Shown here in pieces: positions 25,486 to 34,130 of a DNA stretch of 64,000 nt. The stretch comes from Catenulispora pinistramenti (lineage in GTDB: Bacteria > Actinomycetota > Actinomycetes > Streptomycetales > Catenulisporaceae), in the NCBI RefSeq assembly GCF_018274385.1, contig NZ_JAAFYZ010000010.1, forward strand, positions 1-64,000. Direction: 5' to 3'. The first letter of the stretch is position 1. Each line of letters starts with the position of its first letter. Both the position numbers and the translations under genes were made by a program. Under the pieces are notes generated by a model. It was given only the letters and a program-made list of their open reading frames with translations, ran no database searches and was not told the DNA's origin.

Positions 25486-26049
25486 ATGGTCGCTGTGACG
25501 CGAAGTGACTTCCTTCGTTCAGGCCGCGTCGCCGCGTCTGGCGACGCTGCGACGCTATACGTTCGAGGCGTCAACGGGGTCGGGGCCAAGCTGCTGACCC
25601 GGACGGCCGCCGATCACATGCTGGATCGGCTGGAACGGCTGGCCATCGACGTAGCTGGCCGTCTCGATACCGGCTACTCCTGGGCACACTGCGGCTCGAT
25701 CCCGACTAGGCGGTACAGCGTCCGCCCGCTGGCGGCGCCGTACATGCCGTTCGGCGGTGCCGTGACCATCCAGCTGTGGTTCCCGGCGAAGGAGGACGGC
25801 TTGCGGCTTGTCCGCTGCTTCTCGTGCTGGCTCCCGGACAGCTTGCTCCTCTACTTGGCCGGGTGCTGCCTGTGGAGCAGGCGAGATACCGGCAGGGGCG
25901 CGCAGGCCGCCGTGATCTACGGCCCTGACGGTGTCGCCTACCGGATCGAGGAGGCCACCCGTACCTGCGGCCAGATCCCGGCGGTCTACCTCGAACTGCT
26001 GCGGAACTCCGAGTCGACCCTCCGCTCCTCAGATCCCTTACCTGCTTGA
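25486..26049 (+). CDS. Hypothetical protein
   Basis: The 187-residue product starts at an ATG with TTAGGAGG nine bases upstream. I do not recognise the family. It has a GKLL-like turn (VGAKLLTRTAADHMLDRL), five cysteines scattered between residues 68 and 165 (including RCFSCW and GCCLW) without a clear metal-binding spacing, and an acidic C-terminus. It is divergent from the XRE/HD operon and precedes the 26226-27273 operon by ~180 bases. Confidence 0.6.
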   Translation: MVAVTRSDFLRSGRVAASGDAATLYVRGVNGVGAKLLTRTAADHMLDRLERLAIDVAGRLDTGYSWAHCGSIPTRRYSVRPLAAPYMPFGGAVTIQLWFPAKEDGLRLVRCFSCWLPDSLLLYLAGCCLWSRRDTGRGAQAAVIYGPDGVAYRIEEATRTCGQIPAVYLELLRNSESTLRSSDPLPA

Positions 26050-26225
26050 CCACACGCCCCAAAAGCCGGCGTGCCCGTTCGGTGCCGTACAGACCGGGCG
26101 GGCAGGCCGATCCACCGGGCGGCCCGCGCCGCACACCCGGCGGCCCCCGACGCCGCGGCACCGCAGCCGAGCGGAGCGCGGGCCGCCCACCCCAAAAGGC
26201 CAAAGCACCGACGGAGGACCCTACG

Positions 26226-26264
26226 ATGACGGCCGAGCACCGGATGACGGTGATGCCCCAATGA
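26226..26264 (+). CDS. Twelve-codon leader peptide overlapping the next gene
   Basis: ATG at 26226 with GGAGG about 7 bases upstream opens a 12-codon frame, MTAEHRMTVMPQ. Its TGA at 26262-26264 overlaps the ATG (26261) of the following gene. The following gene has no good ribosome-binding site of its own, so translation may be coupled through the leader. Alternatively the real start of the downstream gene has been shifted by a small deletion. Confidence 0.4.
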   Translation: MTAEHRMTVMPQ

Positions 26265-26605
26265 CTGGGCTGGCGGGCGATTCACGGGGCCGCCGGGTTA
26301 TCCCGGAGCCCTTGATTGACTGTACGGCTGCGTCTCAGCGGTACGCGATCGTGATCGGTGGCACCCGCGTCCGGATCATCAGTGACGCCGCCGCGGAGAC
26401 CACCTTCCGGCGCTGGAGCCAGAGTCCCGACGTGGTCATGCGCGGTGACCTGCGGACCGGATTCGTCTGGCTGTGGGCAGACAGGCGCAATCGGATCGCG
26501 ATAGTGCCTGCGCGTGACGGGGCGGCTGGCGAGTACGCAGACGACCCTGTGAAGCCGGCGGATGCTGATGCTGATCACTCCAGACATGGGCTGGTGATGG
26601 CCTGA
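26261..26605 (+). CDS. Hypothetical protein, GPP34 operon
   Basis: A 114-residue protein of unknown family. The central part (YAIVIGGTRVRIISDAAAE, then RGDLRTGFVWLWADRRNRIA) looks like a small beta-rich domain, and the tail is acidic (KPADADADH). Its start overlaps the stop of a 12-codon leader and its TGA overlaps the ATG of the GPP34 gene (TGATG), so it is the middle of a tightly coupled unit. Function unknown. Confidence 0.5.
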   Translation: MTGLAGDSRGRRVIPEPLIDCTAASQRYAIVIGGTRVRIISDAAAETTFRRWSQSPDVVMRGDLRTGFVWLWADRRNRIAIVPARDGAAGEYADDPVKPADADADHSRHGLVMA

Positions 26606-27273
26606 TGGTCGAGTTGCAGCAAATCAAGACCGGCTTCGAGGCCAACGAGTTCTTCCTGATGGCCAACGACGACCCGTCCGGTCGACCCCGGTTATCGGAG
26701 CGGATCCTCGCGCTCGGCCTAGCGGGTGCCTTGCTGTGCGAGCTCGTCCTCGACAACGCCGTGGCCATTGAGAAGGGCAACCTGGTGCGCACCGCTCACC
26801 ACCGTCCGCGGCATCTACTACACGTCCGGTTGTGCGGTGAAGTAGATGAGGAAGCACCTCGGTCCGTGCGTGACTGGCTGGACTATCTGGGCTTGCAGGC
26901 GATCGACCGGGTCGGACAGCGGTTGCGCAACGCGGGCGTGGTGCAGTTTCAGCAGCCTCGACTCAAGATGCCGGGCAGGACCGGCCGGTGGCTACCGGTC
27001 GATGTACAGACCGCCAACTGGCCAGCTGTCGATGTCGCGCGCAAGGTCTACTACGGCAGGGCCACGGCGTCCGACCTCGTGCTGTTCGGCCTCACCCGCG
27101 CTACCGGTCTGGACAACCCGGCGCTGTGGGAGATCCGTCACCTGCTCACTGACCCGACCTTGCTCAAGCAGACGCTCTCGCCGCTGGCGGTCTACAACTC
27201 GGCGCTCGTAGACCTGCTGACCCAAACCGAGGTTGCCGTCGCCAGCGCCGTCGCCAGCCAGCGCAGAGGCTGA
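26605..27273 (+). CDS. GPP34 (GOLPH3-like) family protein
   Basis: A 222-residue member of the GPP34 family (Golgi phosphoprotein 3-like fold). Typical features are RLSERILALGLAGALLCELVLDNAV near the N-terminus, then VRDWLDYLGLQAIDRVGQRL and a C-terminal helical stretch ending ALVDLLTQTEVAVASAVASQRRG. Eukaryotic relatives bind phosphatidylinositol-4-phosphate. The many actinomycete paralogues have no established role, though membrane association is suspected. Start overlaps the preceding stop (TGATG). Confidence 0.8.
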   Translation: MVELQQIKTGFEANEFFLMANDDPSGRPRLSERILALGLAGALLCELVLDNAVAIEKGNLVRTAHHRPRHLLHVRLCGEVDEEAPRSVRDWLDYLGLQAIDRVGQRLRNAGVVQFQQPRLKMPGRTGRWLPVDVQTANWPAVDVARKVYYGRATASDLVLFGLTRATGLDNPALWEIRHLLTDPTLLKQTLSPLAVYNSALVDLLTQTEVAVASAVASQRRG

Positions 27274-27326
27274 CCGTCCAGTTCATCACCCCAATAAAAC
27301 AGTTGATTCTTGAAGAGGAGTCTTCC

Positions 27327-28838
27327 GTGTCCATACCACCAACAGCCCCGAGCAAAATGTCGGCGGCGCTGGCCAAAGACCGTCTCGGCGCGCCCGCCGT
27401 GGGCTTCTTCATCTTGGCTGGCGTCGCACCACTGACCGTGACCGAGGGTGTGGTGCCCTCCGCATTCGCTGCCACCGGCCTGACCAGCGTGCCGGCAGCG
27501 TTCCTGGTGGTCGCGGCAGTGCTGGCGGTGTTCGTCATCGGATACCTGGCTATGGCCCGCCGGATCCCGAACGCCGGGGCCGCTTACGCGCTCATATCGA
27601 AGGGGCTGGGCAAGCCCGCAGGGATGGCCGGTTGGCTGGTGGCCGTGGTCGCCTACAACCTTTTGCAAGTCGGGCTGTACGGAATGATCGGGCCGCAGCT
27701 GGCCTCCTTCGCCGCTGACAACTTCGGTCTGCACGCCTCGTGGGGGGTGTGGGCGTTCGGTGCGTGGGCAGTGGTGGCCGTGCTGGGGCTGCTGCGTGTG
27801 GACTTGAGCGGCTGGGTCTTGGGTGTGCTGTCGGTCCTAGAGCTAGTCGTGATCGTCGCGGTGACGATACGGGGCCTGGCACATCCGGCCGACGGCGGGG
27901 TCAGTTTCGCAGCGCTGTCCCCGGCCAGCCTGCACTTCTCCAGCTTGGGCCCCGTACTTGCGGTGGCGGTGCTGGGCTTCGTCGGCATCGAGCAGGGACC
28001 GGTCTTCAGCGAGGAGGCCCGCAACCCCAAGCGCACAATCCCGATGGCGACCTACATTTCCCTGGGTGTCATCGCGGTCGTCTACGCCGCCGCCTCCTGG
28101 GCTCTGGTGGTGCACTACGGCAGCCAGGTGGTGCCGACGGCGCAGGGCCCGGATGGCACGGGGATGTTGTTCGCGATGGCCCCCGGCCTGGAGGCAAGCA
28201 CCGGCCGCAGCCTGTTCCTGACCAGTCTGTTGGCCGCGGCCCTGGCGTTCCACACTGCGGTCGGGCGGTACATGTGGGCTGTGGGCCGGGAGCGGGTGCT
28301 GCCGGCGGCGATGGGCACGACAGGATCCACTGGTGCGCCCCAGGCGGCGTCCATCGTGCAGAGTCTGCTGGGCGCGGTGGCGATCCTGCTGGCGCTGGGC
28401 ATGCACTGGGATCCCATCGGGCAGCTTTTCTTCTGGGGCGGAACCACCGGCGGCGTCGGCATCCTGCTGCTGCTGACGGCGGCCTCTGCCGCGGTGGTCC
28501 GCTACTTCTGGACTTCGCCCGGTGACGAGCCGGTATGGCGGCGCCTGGTGGCGCCAGCCGCCGCTACCGTGCTGATGGCAGTGATGGCGTGGCTGTGCAT
28601 CACACACTTCGACGTGCTGCTCAACGTCGCACCCGGCTCGCTACCCACCAAAGTCCTGCCGGGTCTGTTCGGCGCAGCCGCGATCATCGGCGCCAGCTGG
28701 GCACTGGTGCTTAGACACCGCAAGCCAGCCGCCTATGCCGCTATCGGCCTGGGCAGCGTCGCGCTGTCTCAGCGCCCCACTACCGCCGTCGGTACCGAGG
28801 CGCCGTCGTCCGCGACAAGGACCGGGAACGCATCATGA
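27327..28838 (+). CDS. APC-superfamily amino-acid permease
   Basis: The 503-residue integral membrane protein starts at a GTG with GAAGAGGAG upstream (a TTG 24 bases earlier is in frame but has no site). Around twelve hydrophobic segments are visible. The first has the APC signature (PAVGFFILAGVAPLTVTEG), and EEARNPKRTIPMATYISLG near the middle is the conserved cytoplasmic loop of amino-acid permeases. It would import or export an amino acid or amine at the cytoplasmic membrane. Its stop overlaps the start of a GNAT gene (ATGA), suggesting joint action on one substrate. Confidence 0.88.
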   Translation: MSIPPTAPSKMSAALAKDRLGAPAVGFFILAGVAPLTVTEGVVPSAFAATGLTSVPAAFLVVAAVLAVFVIGYLAMARRIPNAGAAYALISKGLGKPAGMAGWLVAVVAYNLLQVGLYGMIGPQLASFAADNFGLHASWGVWAFGAWAVVAVLGLLRVDLSGWVLGVLSVLELVVIVAVTIRGLAHPADGGVSFAALSPASLHFSSLGPVLAVAVLGFVGIEQGPVFSEEARNPKRTIPMATYISLGVIAVVYAAASWALVVHYGSQVVPTAQGPDGTGMLFAMAPGLEASTGRSLFLTSLLAAALAFHTAVGRYMWAVGRERVLPAAMGTTGSTGAPQAASIVQSLLGAVAILLALGMHWDPIGQLFFWGGTTGGVGILLLLTAASAAVVRYFWTSPGDEPVWRRLVAPAAATVLMAVMAWLCITHFDVLLNVAPGSLPTKVLPGLFGAAAIIGASWALVLRHRKPAAYAAIGLGSVALSQRPTTAVGTEAPSSATRTGNAS

Positions 28839-29446
28839 ACTCCCGTGACCAGATCGTCCAGGCCCAGCCGCGGGACATCAATACCCTGAGCCACGTGATT
28901 GCGAAGGCCTTCCACAACCTGGCACCTTCGACCTGGCTGATCCCGGACAGCGACGCGCGCGCCCGCCTCTTTCCCGGATACTTCCGCCTGTTCGCCGTCC
29001 ACGAGGCGATCACGCGTGGGCGCGTCTACACGACCACCGGACGCAATGCGGTCGCACTGTGGCTTCCCCCGACCGCGAGTGACGAGCCGGCGCCGGCCGA
29101 CTACGAGGCCAAGCTGGCGGCCACAACTGGGATCTGGGCCGAGCGATTCCGAACCTTCGACGGGCTGCTGGCCAAGCACCACCCCCACGGCATCGACCAT
29201 GACCACCTCGCGATCCTTGCCGTCCATCCCGACTACCAACACCAGGGCATCGGCAGCGCCCTGCTGGCCGCACACCACGACCACCTTGGCGCCGAAGACC
29301 CGCCGCGCGGCGCCTACCTGGAAGCCAGTGACGCCACAACCCGGGAGCTGTACCTGCGGCACGGCTACACCGATATCGGTGAACCGATCGTTTTGCCCTC
29401 CGGGGCGTGCATGTTCCCGATGCTGCGATCCGCCAGCAGCGCTTGA
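28835..29446 (+). CDS. GNAT-family N-acetyltransferase
   Basis: The 203-residue GNAT protein carries the acetyl-CoA-binding motif A DHLAILAVHPDYQHQGIGSA (Q-x-x-G-I-G) near residue 135 and the motif-B tail ATTRELYLRHGYTDIGE. The N-terminal half fits the subgroup related to puromycin-type acetyltransferases (FRLFAVHEAITRGRVYTT, AVALWLPP). Coupled by a four-base overlap to the permease gene, so acetylation of a transported amine or amino acid is plausible but unproven. Confidence 0.85.
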   Translation: MNSRDQIVQAQPRDINTLSHVIAKAFHNLAPSTWLIPDSDARARLFPGYFRLFAVHEAITRGRVYTTTGRNAVALWLPPTASDEPAPADYEAKLAATTGIWAERFRTFDGLLAKHHPHGIDHDHLAILAVHPDYQHQGIGSALLAAHHDHLGAEDPPRGAYLEASDATTRELYLRHGYTDIGEPIVLPSGACMFPMLRSASSA

Positions 29447-29528
29447 GCCCAGTGCGATCGCAAGGCCCACGCGACACGCCGAGTCCGGCGACACAGCCAA
29501 CACCACAGATAGCAGGGGGACCGAACAC

Positions 29529-30854
29529 ATGTCGACCACGCTGACACCAGAACAGGCCGATGCCGCCGCAGAGGTTCTGGTGCACTTGAACTCCGCACGA
29601 AACGGATCCACCACGGCGGTCATGAGCGACAGGGCGCGGCAGGTACTGGAAGCGCAGATCCGCCGGTACGGCCGCGCCGCCAACGCCGCGCGCGGCGTCT
29701 CGCGGATCCTGCTGCCGCTACTGCCCGGCGACGACAACCTCGACGGCGCCCCAGTGTTCACCAGCCTGGCCGACGCCCAGGCGTGGTACCTCGACAACGC
29801 TGACGGGATTCGGAAGTCGATGATCCGCGCCAGCCTGGCCGACGCCGACGAGCACAGCAGCCGAGTGGTGCGGGGCCTGGAGCAGGTGATGACCTCCATC
29901 CACGACATCGATGGCCGACTGGAGCTGGCCGAACTCGCGCTGACCTCGGCGCGCGGCCGGAATGACAATCCCGCCGAGGCGCACGCCCTGATGAACCGCG
30001 GCGGCGGCTACAAGATGGGCGAGCAGCCGGTGAAGGCGGTGGCGGATTACAAGAAGGCGGCGCACCTGTTTGCCAAACTCAACGACAACGCCGGCATGAT
30101 CGCGGCCCTGAGCCGCCTGGCGGTGGCGCAGGCGGCGGCCCGTCAGTTGGACGACGCCGACGACACGCTCGACCAGGTACTCGCGCTGTGCGGCGACGGT
30201 GAGGACACCCTCGCAGCACTGGCGTACGTCAACCGAGCCCGGGTGTCCATCGAGCGCGGCCAGTTCGACAAGGCGATTGACCACGGGCTCGTCGGTCTGG
30301 AACGGCTTCAAGCCTGTGACGCCGCCCAGCCGTGGTTCACCGATGCGCACCTGGAACTGACCGAGGCCTACACGGCGGCGGGCGAGTTCGAGCGGGCCAG
30401 CCACCACCTGAGCGCGGTGGTAGCGCTGTTGGCCAACGGGTCCGAGAACGTTCCGCAGTGCATCGCCGCCGCCTTTGTCGGCGGCGAGTTGCTGCTGGCG
30501 CAGGGGCACCCTCGTGACGCGTTGGCGTCGTTCCAGCGCGCTGTGGCGCTGCAATCTGCTGGCCCTCACCCCTATCGCATCGCCAACGCGCTTGACGGTG
30601 TGGGCAAGGCTTGGTTCGCACTCGGCGACTTCGAACAGGCCGCCCAGCACCACACCTCTGCGCTGTCCGTTCGGATCCGGGCCGGTGAGCCGTTCGCCTC
30701 CGCCCGTACCCGCTACCACCTGGCCATGGCGAATGTCGAAGCCGGGCAGGTAGACGAGGCTGTCCGGCTGCGGGATTTGGCCCTGCTGGAGTTGGCAGGG
30801 ATCGTCGACCCCGCCGCCGACGCTCTGCGTGCCGAGCTGAACCGGGCGGTGTGA
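29529..30854 (+). CDS. TPR-repeat protein without DNA-binding domain
   Basis: A 441-residue protein. After ~110 residues of unique sequence it is a run of tetratricopeptide helices, such as AHALMNRGGGYKMGEQPVKA, YVNRARVSIERGQFDKAIDH, LELTEAYTAAGEFERASHHL and RYHLAMANVEAGQVDEAVRL. No helix-turn-helix is present. The next two frames, a 47-codon peptide and an 83-residue XRE protein, are translationally coupled (TGATG, then ATGA), so receptor and DNA-binder may be split into separate proteins. TPR proteins next to small peptide genes suggest RRNPP-type signalling, which is inference here. Confidence 0.75.
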   Translation: MSTTLTPEQADAAAEVLVHLNSARNGSTTAVMSDRARQVLEAQIRRYGRAANAARGVSRILLPLLPGDDNLDGAPVFTSLADAQAWYLDNADGIRKSMIRASLADADEHSSRVVRGLEQVMTSIHDIDGRLELAELALTSARGRNDNPAEAHALMNRGGGYKMGEQPVKAVADYKKAAHLFAKLNDNAGMIAALSRLAVAQAAARQLDDADDTLDQVLALCGDGEDTLAALAYVNRARVSIERGQFDKAIDHGLVGLERLQACDAAQPWFTDAHLELTEAYTAAGEFERASHHLSAVVALLANGSENVPQCIAAAFVGGELLLAQGHPRDALASFQRAVALQSAGPHPYRIANALDGVGKAWFALGDFEQAAQHHTSALSVRIRAGEPFASARTRYHLAMANVEAGQVDEAVRLRDLALLELAGIVDPAADALRAELNRAV

Positions 30855-30997
30855 TGGCGTCTGGCCCGCCGTGCGGAGCTGGCGTGTCCACCGCGCGACG
30901 GGCCGGACAACTCGGATGTTCCTCGACAGGAACGGTTGATGTGATCGCCATGAGCACCACCGTGGTGGCGAGTGGATATGGCTGGGGACTGGGATGA
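30854..30997 (+). CDS. 47-residue peptide coupled between TPR and XRE genes
   Basis: The ATG overlaps the TPR stop (TGATG at 30852-30856) and the TGA overlaps the XRE start (ATGA at 30994-30997), so the frame exactly fills the gap. The product begins MASGPPCGAGVSTARRAGQL and ends MSTTVVASGYGWGLG, with two cysteines, an Arg pair and a Gly/aromatic C-terminus. It could be a signalling peptide, a RiPP-like precursor or only a coupling frame. No export signal is clear. Confidence 0.4.
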   Translation: MASGPPCGAGVSTARRAGQLGCSSTGTVDVIAMSTTVVASGYGWGLG

Positions 30998-31245
30998 GCG
31001 GGGCGGTGAATCAGACCGGCGCCTTGCCGCCGCTGGGCCAGGTGGTTCGTGAGGCCCGGCTGCGGGCGGGCCTCACCGAGGAGCAACTGGGGCAACGTGT
31101 CGGCTACTCGGGCGCCAGTATCAGCCGCTTTGAGCGGGGCAAGCAGCCACTGCGGGACGTGGTGCTGCTCCGGTCGTTCGCGACCGCGTTGGGGTTGGAA
31201 CCGCGGGAGCTGGGGTTGTCCGATGCTCCGCTACCGCGCAGGTAG
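30994..31245 (+). CDS. Small XRE-family helix-turn-helix regulator
   Basis: An 83-residue protein that is almost wholly an XRE domain: LGQVVREARLRAGLTEEQL, GQRVGYSGASISRFERGKQP and LLRSFATALGLEPRELG. The recognition helix is SGASISRFERG. No sensor domain is present, so an input partner is expected, and the co-translated TPR protein is the natural candidate. Its 3' end overlaps the convergent kinase gene by 15 bases. Likely target: the divergent palindromic region at 34349-34397 or its own promoter (inference). Confidence 0.85.
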   Translation: MSGAVNQTGALPPLGQVVREARLRAGLTEEQLGQRVGYSGASISRFERGKQPLRDVVLLRSFATALGLEPRELGLSDAPLPRR

Positions 31246-32079
31246 CGGCGGCCCGATCAAGGCTTGGACGCGCCTTTCCAGCGCGGGGCGGAGGTCCAGG
31301 TTGTCGCCTCGGGTACAGCTCTGGAGTAGCTCCGTGGCGATCGCCAGCTGGGCGAACCTTCCGGCGCTGGTATCCAAGATGTCGGCGAACGCCTTGTACA
31401 CGCTGGCGGCGGTGCGCGGGGCCAGCAGCGAGTAGGTGTACAAGGTGGCGGCGTCGTAACCGGCCGGCGCGGCGCCGAAGCCCTCCAGGTCCAGCAACCG
31501 AAGGTTCGGGGCAGTCAGGTTGGCGAAATGGATGTCCCCGTGTGCGGTGGTCCAGGCTGGTGCCCGCGTGGCGCGGCCGGCGACGACATTCATGAACCGG
31601 GGCATGGTCCGGTCCAGGTAGTCCTGGCTGATCACAGTGCGGTCGGTGTCGACGGCAGCGATGATCGCCAAGTTGGCGCGCAGGTCGTCGAACCACTCCG
31701 CGGGTAGCTCCAGCTCGGTGCGCAGCACCGAGTCCGGCGAGCACACCGGGTCGGTGACGAACTCGGTGAGCTCGGCGCGGTAGGCAACGCCGTCCACCTC
31801 CCAGTCGTGCAGCGCAAGCAGCGCCGGCTTGGCCAGGTTCGGCATCAGCTGGTCGGCCCGCTCGGTGCCTTCCCAGATCTTTCCGCCGGCCTGCCCGGCG
31901 CGAGCGGACTGGATCCGCAGCCACGCCGGGCCGCTGGCGCCATCGACCCTGGATCCGATGGTGCGGCCTCGCCAGCCCCAGACCGGTGCTCCGTCCGGGG
32001 TGCGCTCGAACGCCGCGGCGGCGTGCTGCTGGGCTGCCAGCATCCTGGTGGCGGTGGCGTCGTCAATCGGCGAGAACAT
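31231..32079 (-). CDS. APH-fold phosphotransferase/kinase
   Basis: A 282-residue aminoglycoside-phosphotransferase-like kinase. The catalytic loop TTAHGDIHFANLTAP (HGDxHxxN) and the metal-binding LRLLDLEGFG (LLDLE in place of the commoner IDW) are clear, around residues 182-206. The N-terminal lobe is short (WLRIQSARAGQAGGKIWEG). It is the last gene of the peptide-JmjC-AKR-kinase operon and overlaps the AKR gene by 17 bases. Substrate could be the operon's product (phosphorylation as modification or self-protection), but this is speculation. Confidence 0.75.
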   Translation of the reverse strand: MFSPIDDATATRMLAAQQHAAAAFERTPDGAPVWGWRGRTIGSRVDGASGPAWLRIQSARAGQAGGKIWEGTERADQLMPNLAKPALLALHDWEVDGVAYRAELTEFVTDPVCSPDSVLRTELELPAEWFDDLRANLAIIAAVDTDRTVISQDYLDRTMPRFMNVVAGRATRAPAWTTAHGDIHFANLTAPNLRLLDLEGFGAAPAGYDAATLYTYSLLAPRTAASVYKAFADILDTSAGRFAQLAIATELLQSCTRGDNLDLRPALERRVQALIGPPLPAR

Positions 32080-32950
32080 CGGTGACCTCTCGGAGGATCG
32101 CGGCGGGAACCGGCTGCGCGGCGACGGTATCAGCGGCCTGCTTCCAATGCTCGGGGGTCGAGGCGGACACCAGGACCCGCGACACGCCGGGGACCGAAGC
32201 CACCACGGCGAGCGCGGCCTCGGCCGGCCCGAGACCGTCCCCGATGAGGGCGGCCAACTCGGGCGTGATGAGGGACGGCAGTTCGCCGCCGTGCAGCGGC
32301 GAGGAAGCAAACACTTCAATGCCCGCGCTGGCAGCGGCGCCGATCGGGCCGACGCCGTCCAAGGCTTGGACGATCGGCCCTATGTTGACCAGGCTAACCG
32401 GCAGCTGGATCGCCCGCAGGTGGTGTGGCTCGCCCCAGGCCGCAGCGTCCGCCATGTCGATCAGGGCGGGAACGGTGAACGCGCCAGAGGAGAAGCCGTC
32501 CCAGGTGGCAATGCCGTAGCCAGCTATATGGCCGGCGGCTGCCAGTTCCTCCAGTTCCACGAACGCGGCGAACACAGCACCGGAGGTGGTGCGCTCGGGG
32601 TTGTGCAGAAACAGGGTGTCAATCTTGTCGCGACCGAGCTCGTCCAGGGAGCGCTGGATCTGCCAGCGCAGGTAGCGCGGGCGGATACAGTGCCCTGCTT
32701 CCAGTTCTCTGCCTGGCATCGCCGCGTCCTCAACTGCGGCCTCGGTATCTGGGCGGTGGAAGAACCCGACCTTGGTGGATACCTGCACGTCGGGGTTGTC
32801 GGCCAGCACTGGCGCTAGGAGCTTCTGGGCTTGGCCGCCGCGGTAGTTGGGTGCGGTATCGATCCATCGCGCACCGCAGGCGACCGCGTGTACGGCCGCC
32901 TGCTCCACGTCTCGCACCAGGTGGGTGCCCAGCCCGATGCGCGCGTTCAT
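32063..32950 (-). CDS. Aldo/keto reductase family protein
   Basis: A 295-residue TIM-barrel AKR. Visible: GLGTHLVRDVEQAAVHAVAC, RWIDTAPNYRGGQAQKLL (catalytic Asp and Tyr), VSTKVGFFHRP (Lys), DTLFLHNPERTTSGAVFAAF (HNPE in the usual H-x-x-x position) and AGYGIATWDGF. The cofactor-binding C-terminal segment (VPGVSRVLVSASTPEHWK) is typical for NADPH. Length is normal. Its ATG overlaps the JmjC stop by four bases. Within the operon it would reduce or oxidise a carbonyl created on the peptide or a small substrate. Confidence 0.85.
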   Translation of the reverse strand: MNARIGLGTHLVRDVEQAAVHAVACGARWIDTAPNYRGGQAQKLLAPVLADNPDVQVSTKVGFFHRPDTEAAVEDAAMPGRELEAGHCIRPRYLRWQIQRSLDELGRDKIDTLFLHNPERTTSGAVFAAFVELEELAAAGHIAGYGIATWDGFSSGAFTVPALIDMADAAAWGEPHHLRAIQLPVSLVNIGPIVQALDGVGPIGAAASAGIEVFASSPLHGGELPSLITPELAALIGDGLGPAEAALAVVASVPGVSRVLVSASTPEHWKQAADTVAAQPVPAAILREVTDVLAD

Positions 32951-34125
32951 CCTGGTAACACCTGTGCCACTCCCTGCCCAACCAACTCGCTGGCCAGGTC
33001 GGCCACGACATCGACCTTCAGCCCGGAGAGGTGCGCCAGCTCCCCCAGGGACCAGGCTTCGCCATCGGACAGCGCCTCCAGGACGCCCCAGGCCGCGGCA
33101 GCGAACGTCCAGGACTGCCCGCCGGCCTCGAACTGCACGCGGTCCTCCTCACTCTCGTGTAGAAGGGCGCGCGGAGTGAGCAGCCGCATGGTCAGCGCGG
33201 CGTCGGCCGGGACACCGTCGACGAACGGCAGGCTGAGGCCGGTCCGAGCGGGCTCGGTGCCGTCGGCGTGGGCGGCGAAGCGCAGCAGCAGGTCCGGGCG
33301 CTCCAACTCGGCGATCAGCTGCTTGCGGAACAGGTCGAGGTAGGCCTCCTGCTCCTGTGGTCCAGACAGGATCGGCAAGTCCTCGCGGAATAGCGCCATC
33401 CCCCGCAGATCATCGGCAAGGAACGTCACCAGGTCCACGCCGGTAGCCACGCCCAGACCGAAGGTCAGGTGCAACGAGTGCTGGCCCGGCACTGCGGCCA
33501 CGTCGTGCCAGTGCCCTCGCGGCACGTACAGCACGTCCCCAGCGGACAGCACGAACTTATCGATCGGCTCGCCGGTCGGCTCCTCTGGCAGTTCGGTGTC
33601 GCGGTGCAGTGGCGCTGGACGGGTCGGGCCGAACAAGCGCCAGTGTTTGGCGCCGTCGAGCTGCACGATGATGGTGTCGTGGTCGTCCCAGTACGTGCGG
33701 AACCCGGATTCGGGGCGCCAGGAGGCGTATACGTTGGCCTGCACACTGGTGTGGAACTTCTCCTCCAGCGCCGCGGCCAGCCGCCGGATCGGAGCGTGCA
33801 TCTCATCGATCGCGTCCACAACCAGCGTAGCGCCCTCGACCAGGCGCCGGTTGAGCTCGCCGGTGTTCAGCCGCTGCCACCGCACGCCACGCCGGCTGTT
33901 GACCGTTGTGGTGTAGGCGCCCTGGTCCAGCGCAGTCCCGCCGACGGCCAGGCGTAGCCGGGGGGTCTCCAGGCGCTGGCTGGCCAAGATCTCGTTCAGC
34001 GCATCCCAACTCAACAGGCCGCTGACGTCCTGGGCTTCGCCGGGAAAGACATGGTGGCGGCGTCGGAACGCCTGGGCGAGGAAGTCCCCGCCCAGGCGGC
34101 CGACGACCGGTTCGGTCGTCGTCAC
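32947..34125 (-). CDS. JmjC/cupin-4 family oxygenase
   Basis: This is a 392-residue cupin of the RoxA/MINA53-like JmjC group (2-oxoglutarate/Fe(II) hydroxylases). The double-stranded beta-helix is seen from ~140 on: YWDDHDTIIVQLDGAKHWRL holds the H-x-D pair, and VLYVPRGHWHDVAAVPG with HSLHLTFGL supplies the second His region. A C-terminal winged-helix-like domain (ALSDGEAWSLGELAHLSGL) follows, as in RoxA-type enzymes, which hydroxylate protein side chains. The GTG start lies five bases after the stop of the 46-residue peptide gene, making that peptide the obvious candidate substrate. Confidence 0.83.
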   Translation of the reverse strand: MTTTEPVVGRLGGDFLAQAFRRRHHVFPGEAQDVSGLLSWDALNEILASQRLETPRLRLAVGGTALDQGAYTTTVNSRRGVRWQRLNTGELNRRLVEGATLVVDAIDEMHAPIRRLAAALEEKFHTSVQANVYASWRPESGFRTYWDDHDTIIVQLDGAKHWRLFGPTRPAPLHRDTELPEEPTGEPIDKFVLSAGDVLYVPRGHWHDVAAVPGQHSLHLTFGLGVATGVDLVTFLADDLRGMALFREDLPILSGPQEQEAYLDLFRKQLIAELERPDLLLRFAAHADGTEPARTGLSLPFVDGVPADAALTMRLLTPRALLHESEEDRVQFEAGGQSWTFAAAAWGVLEALSDGEAWSLGELAHLSGLKVDVVADLASELVGQGVAQVLPG

Positions 34126-34130
34126 AGGTG

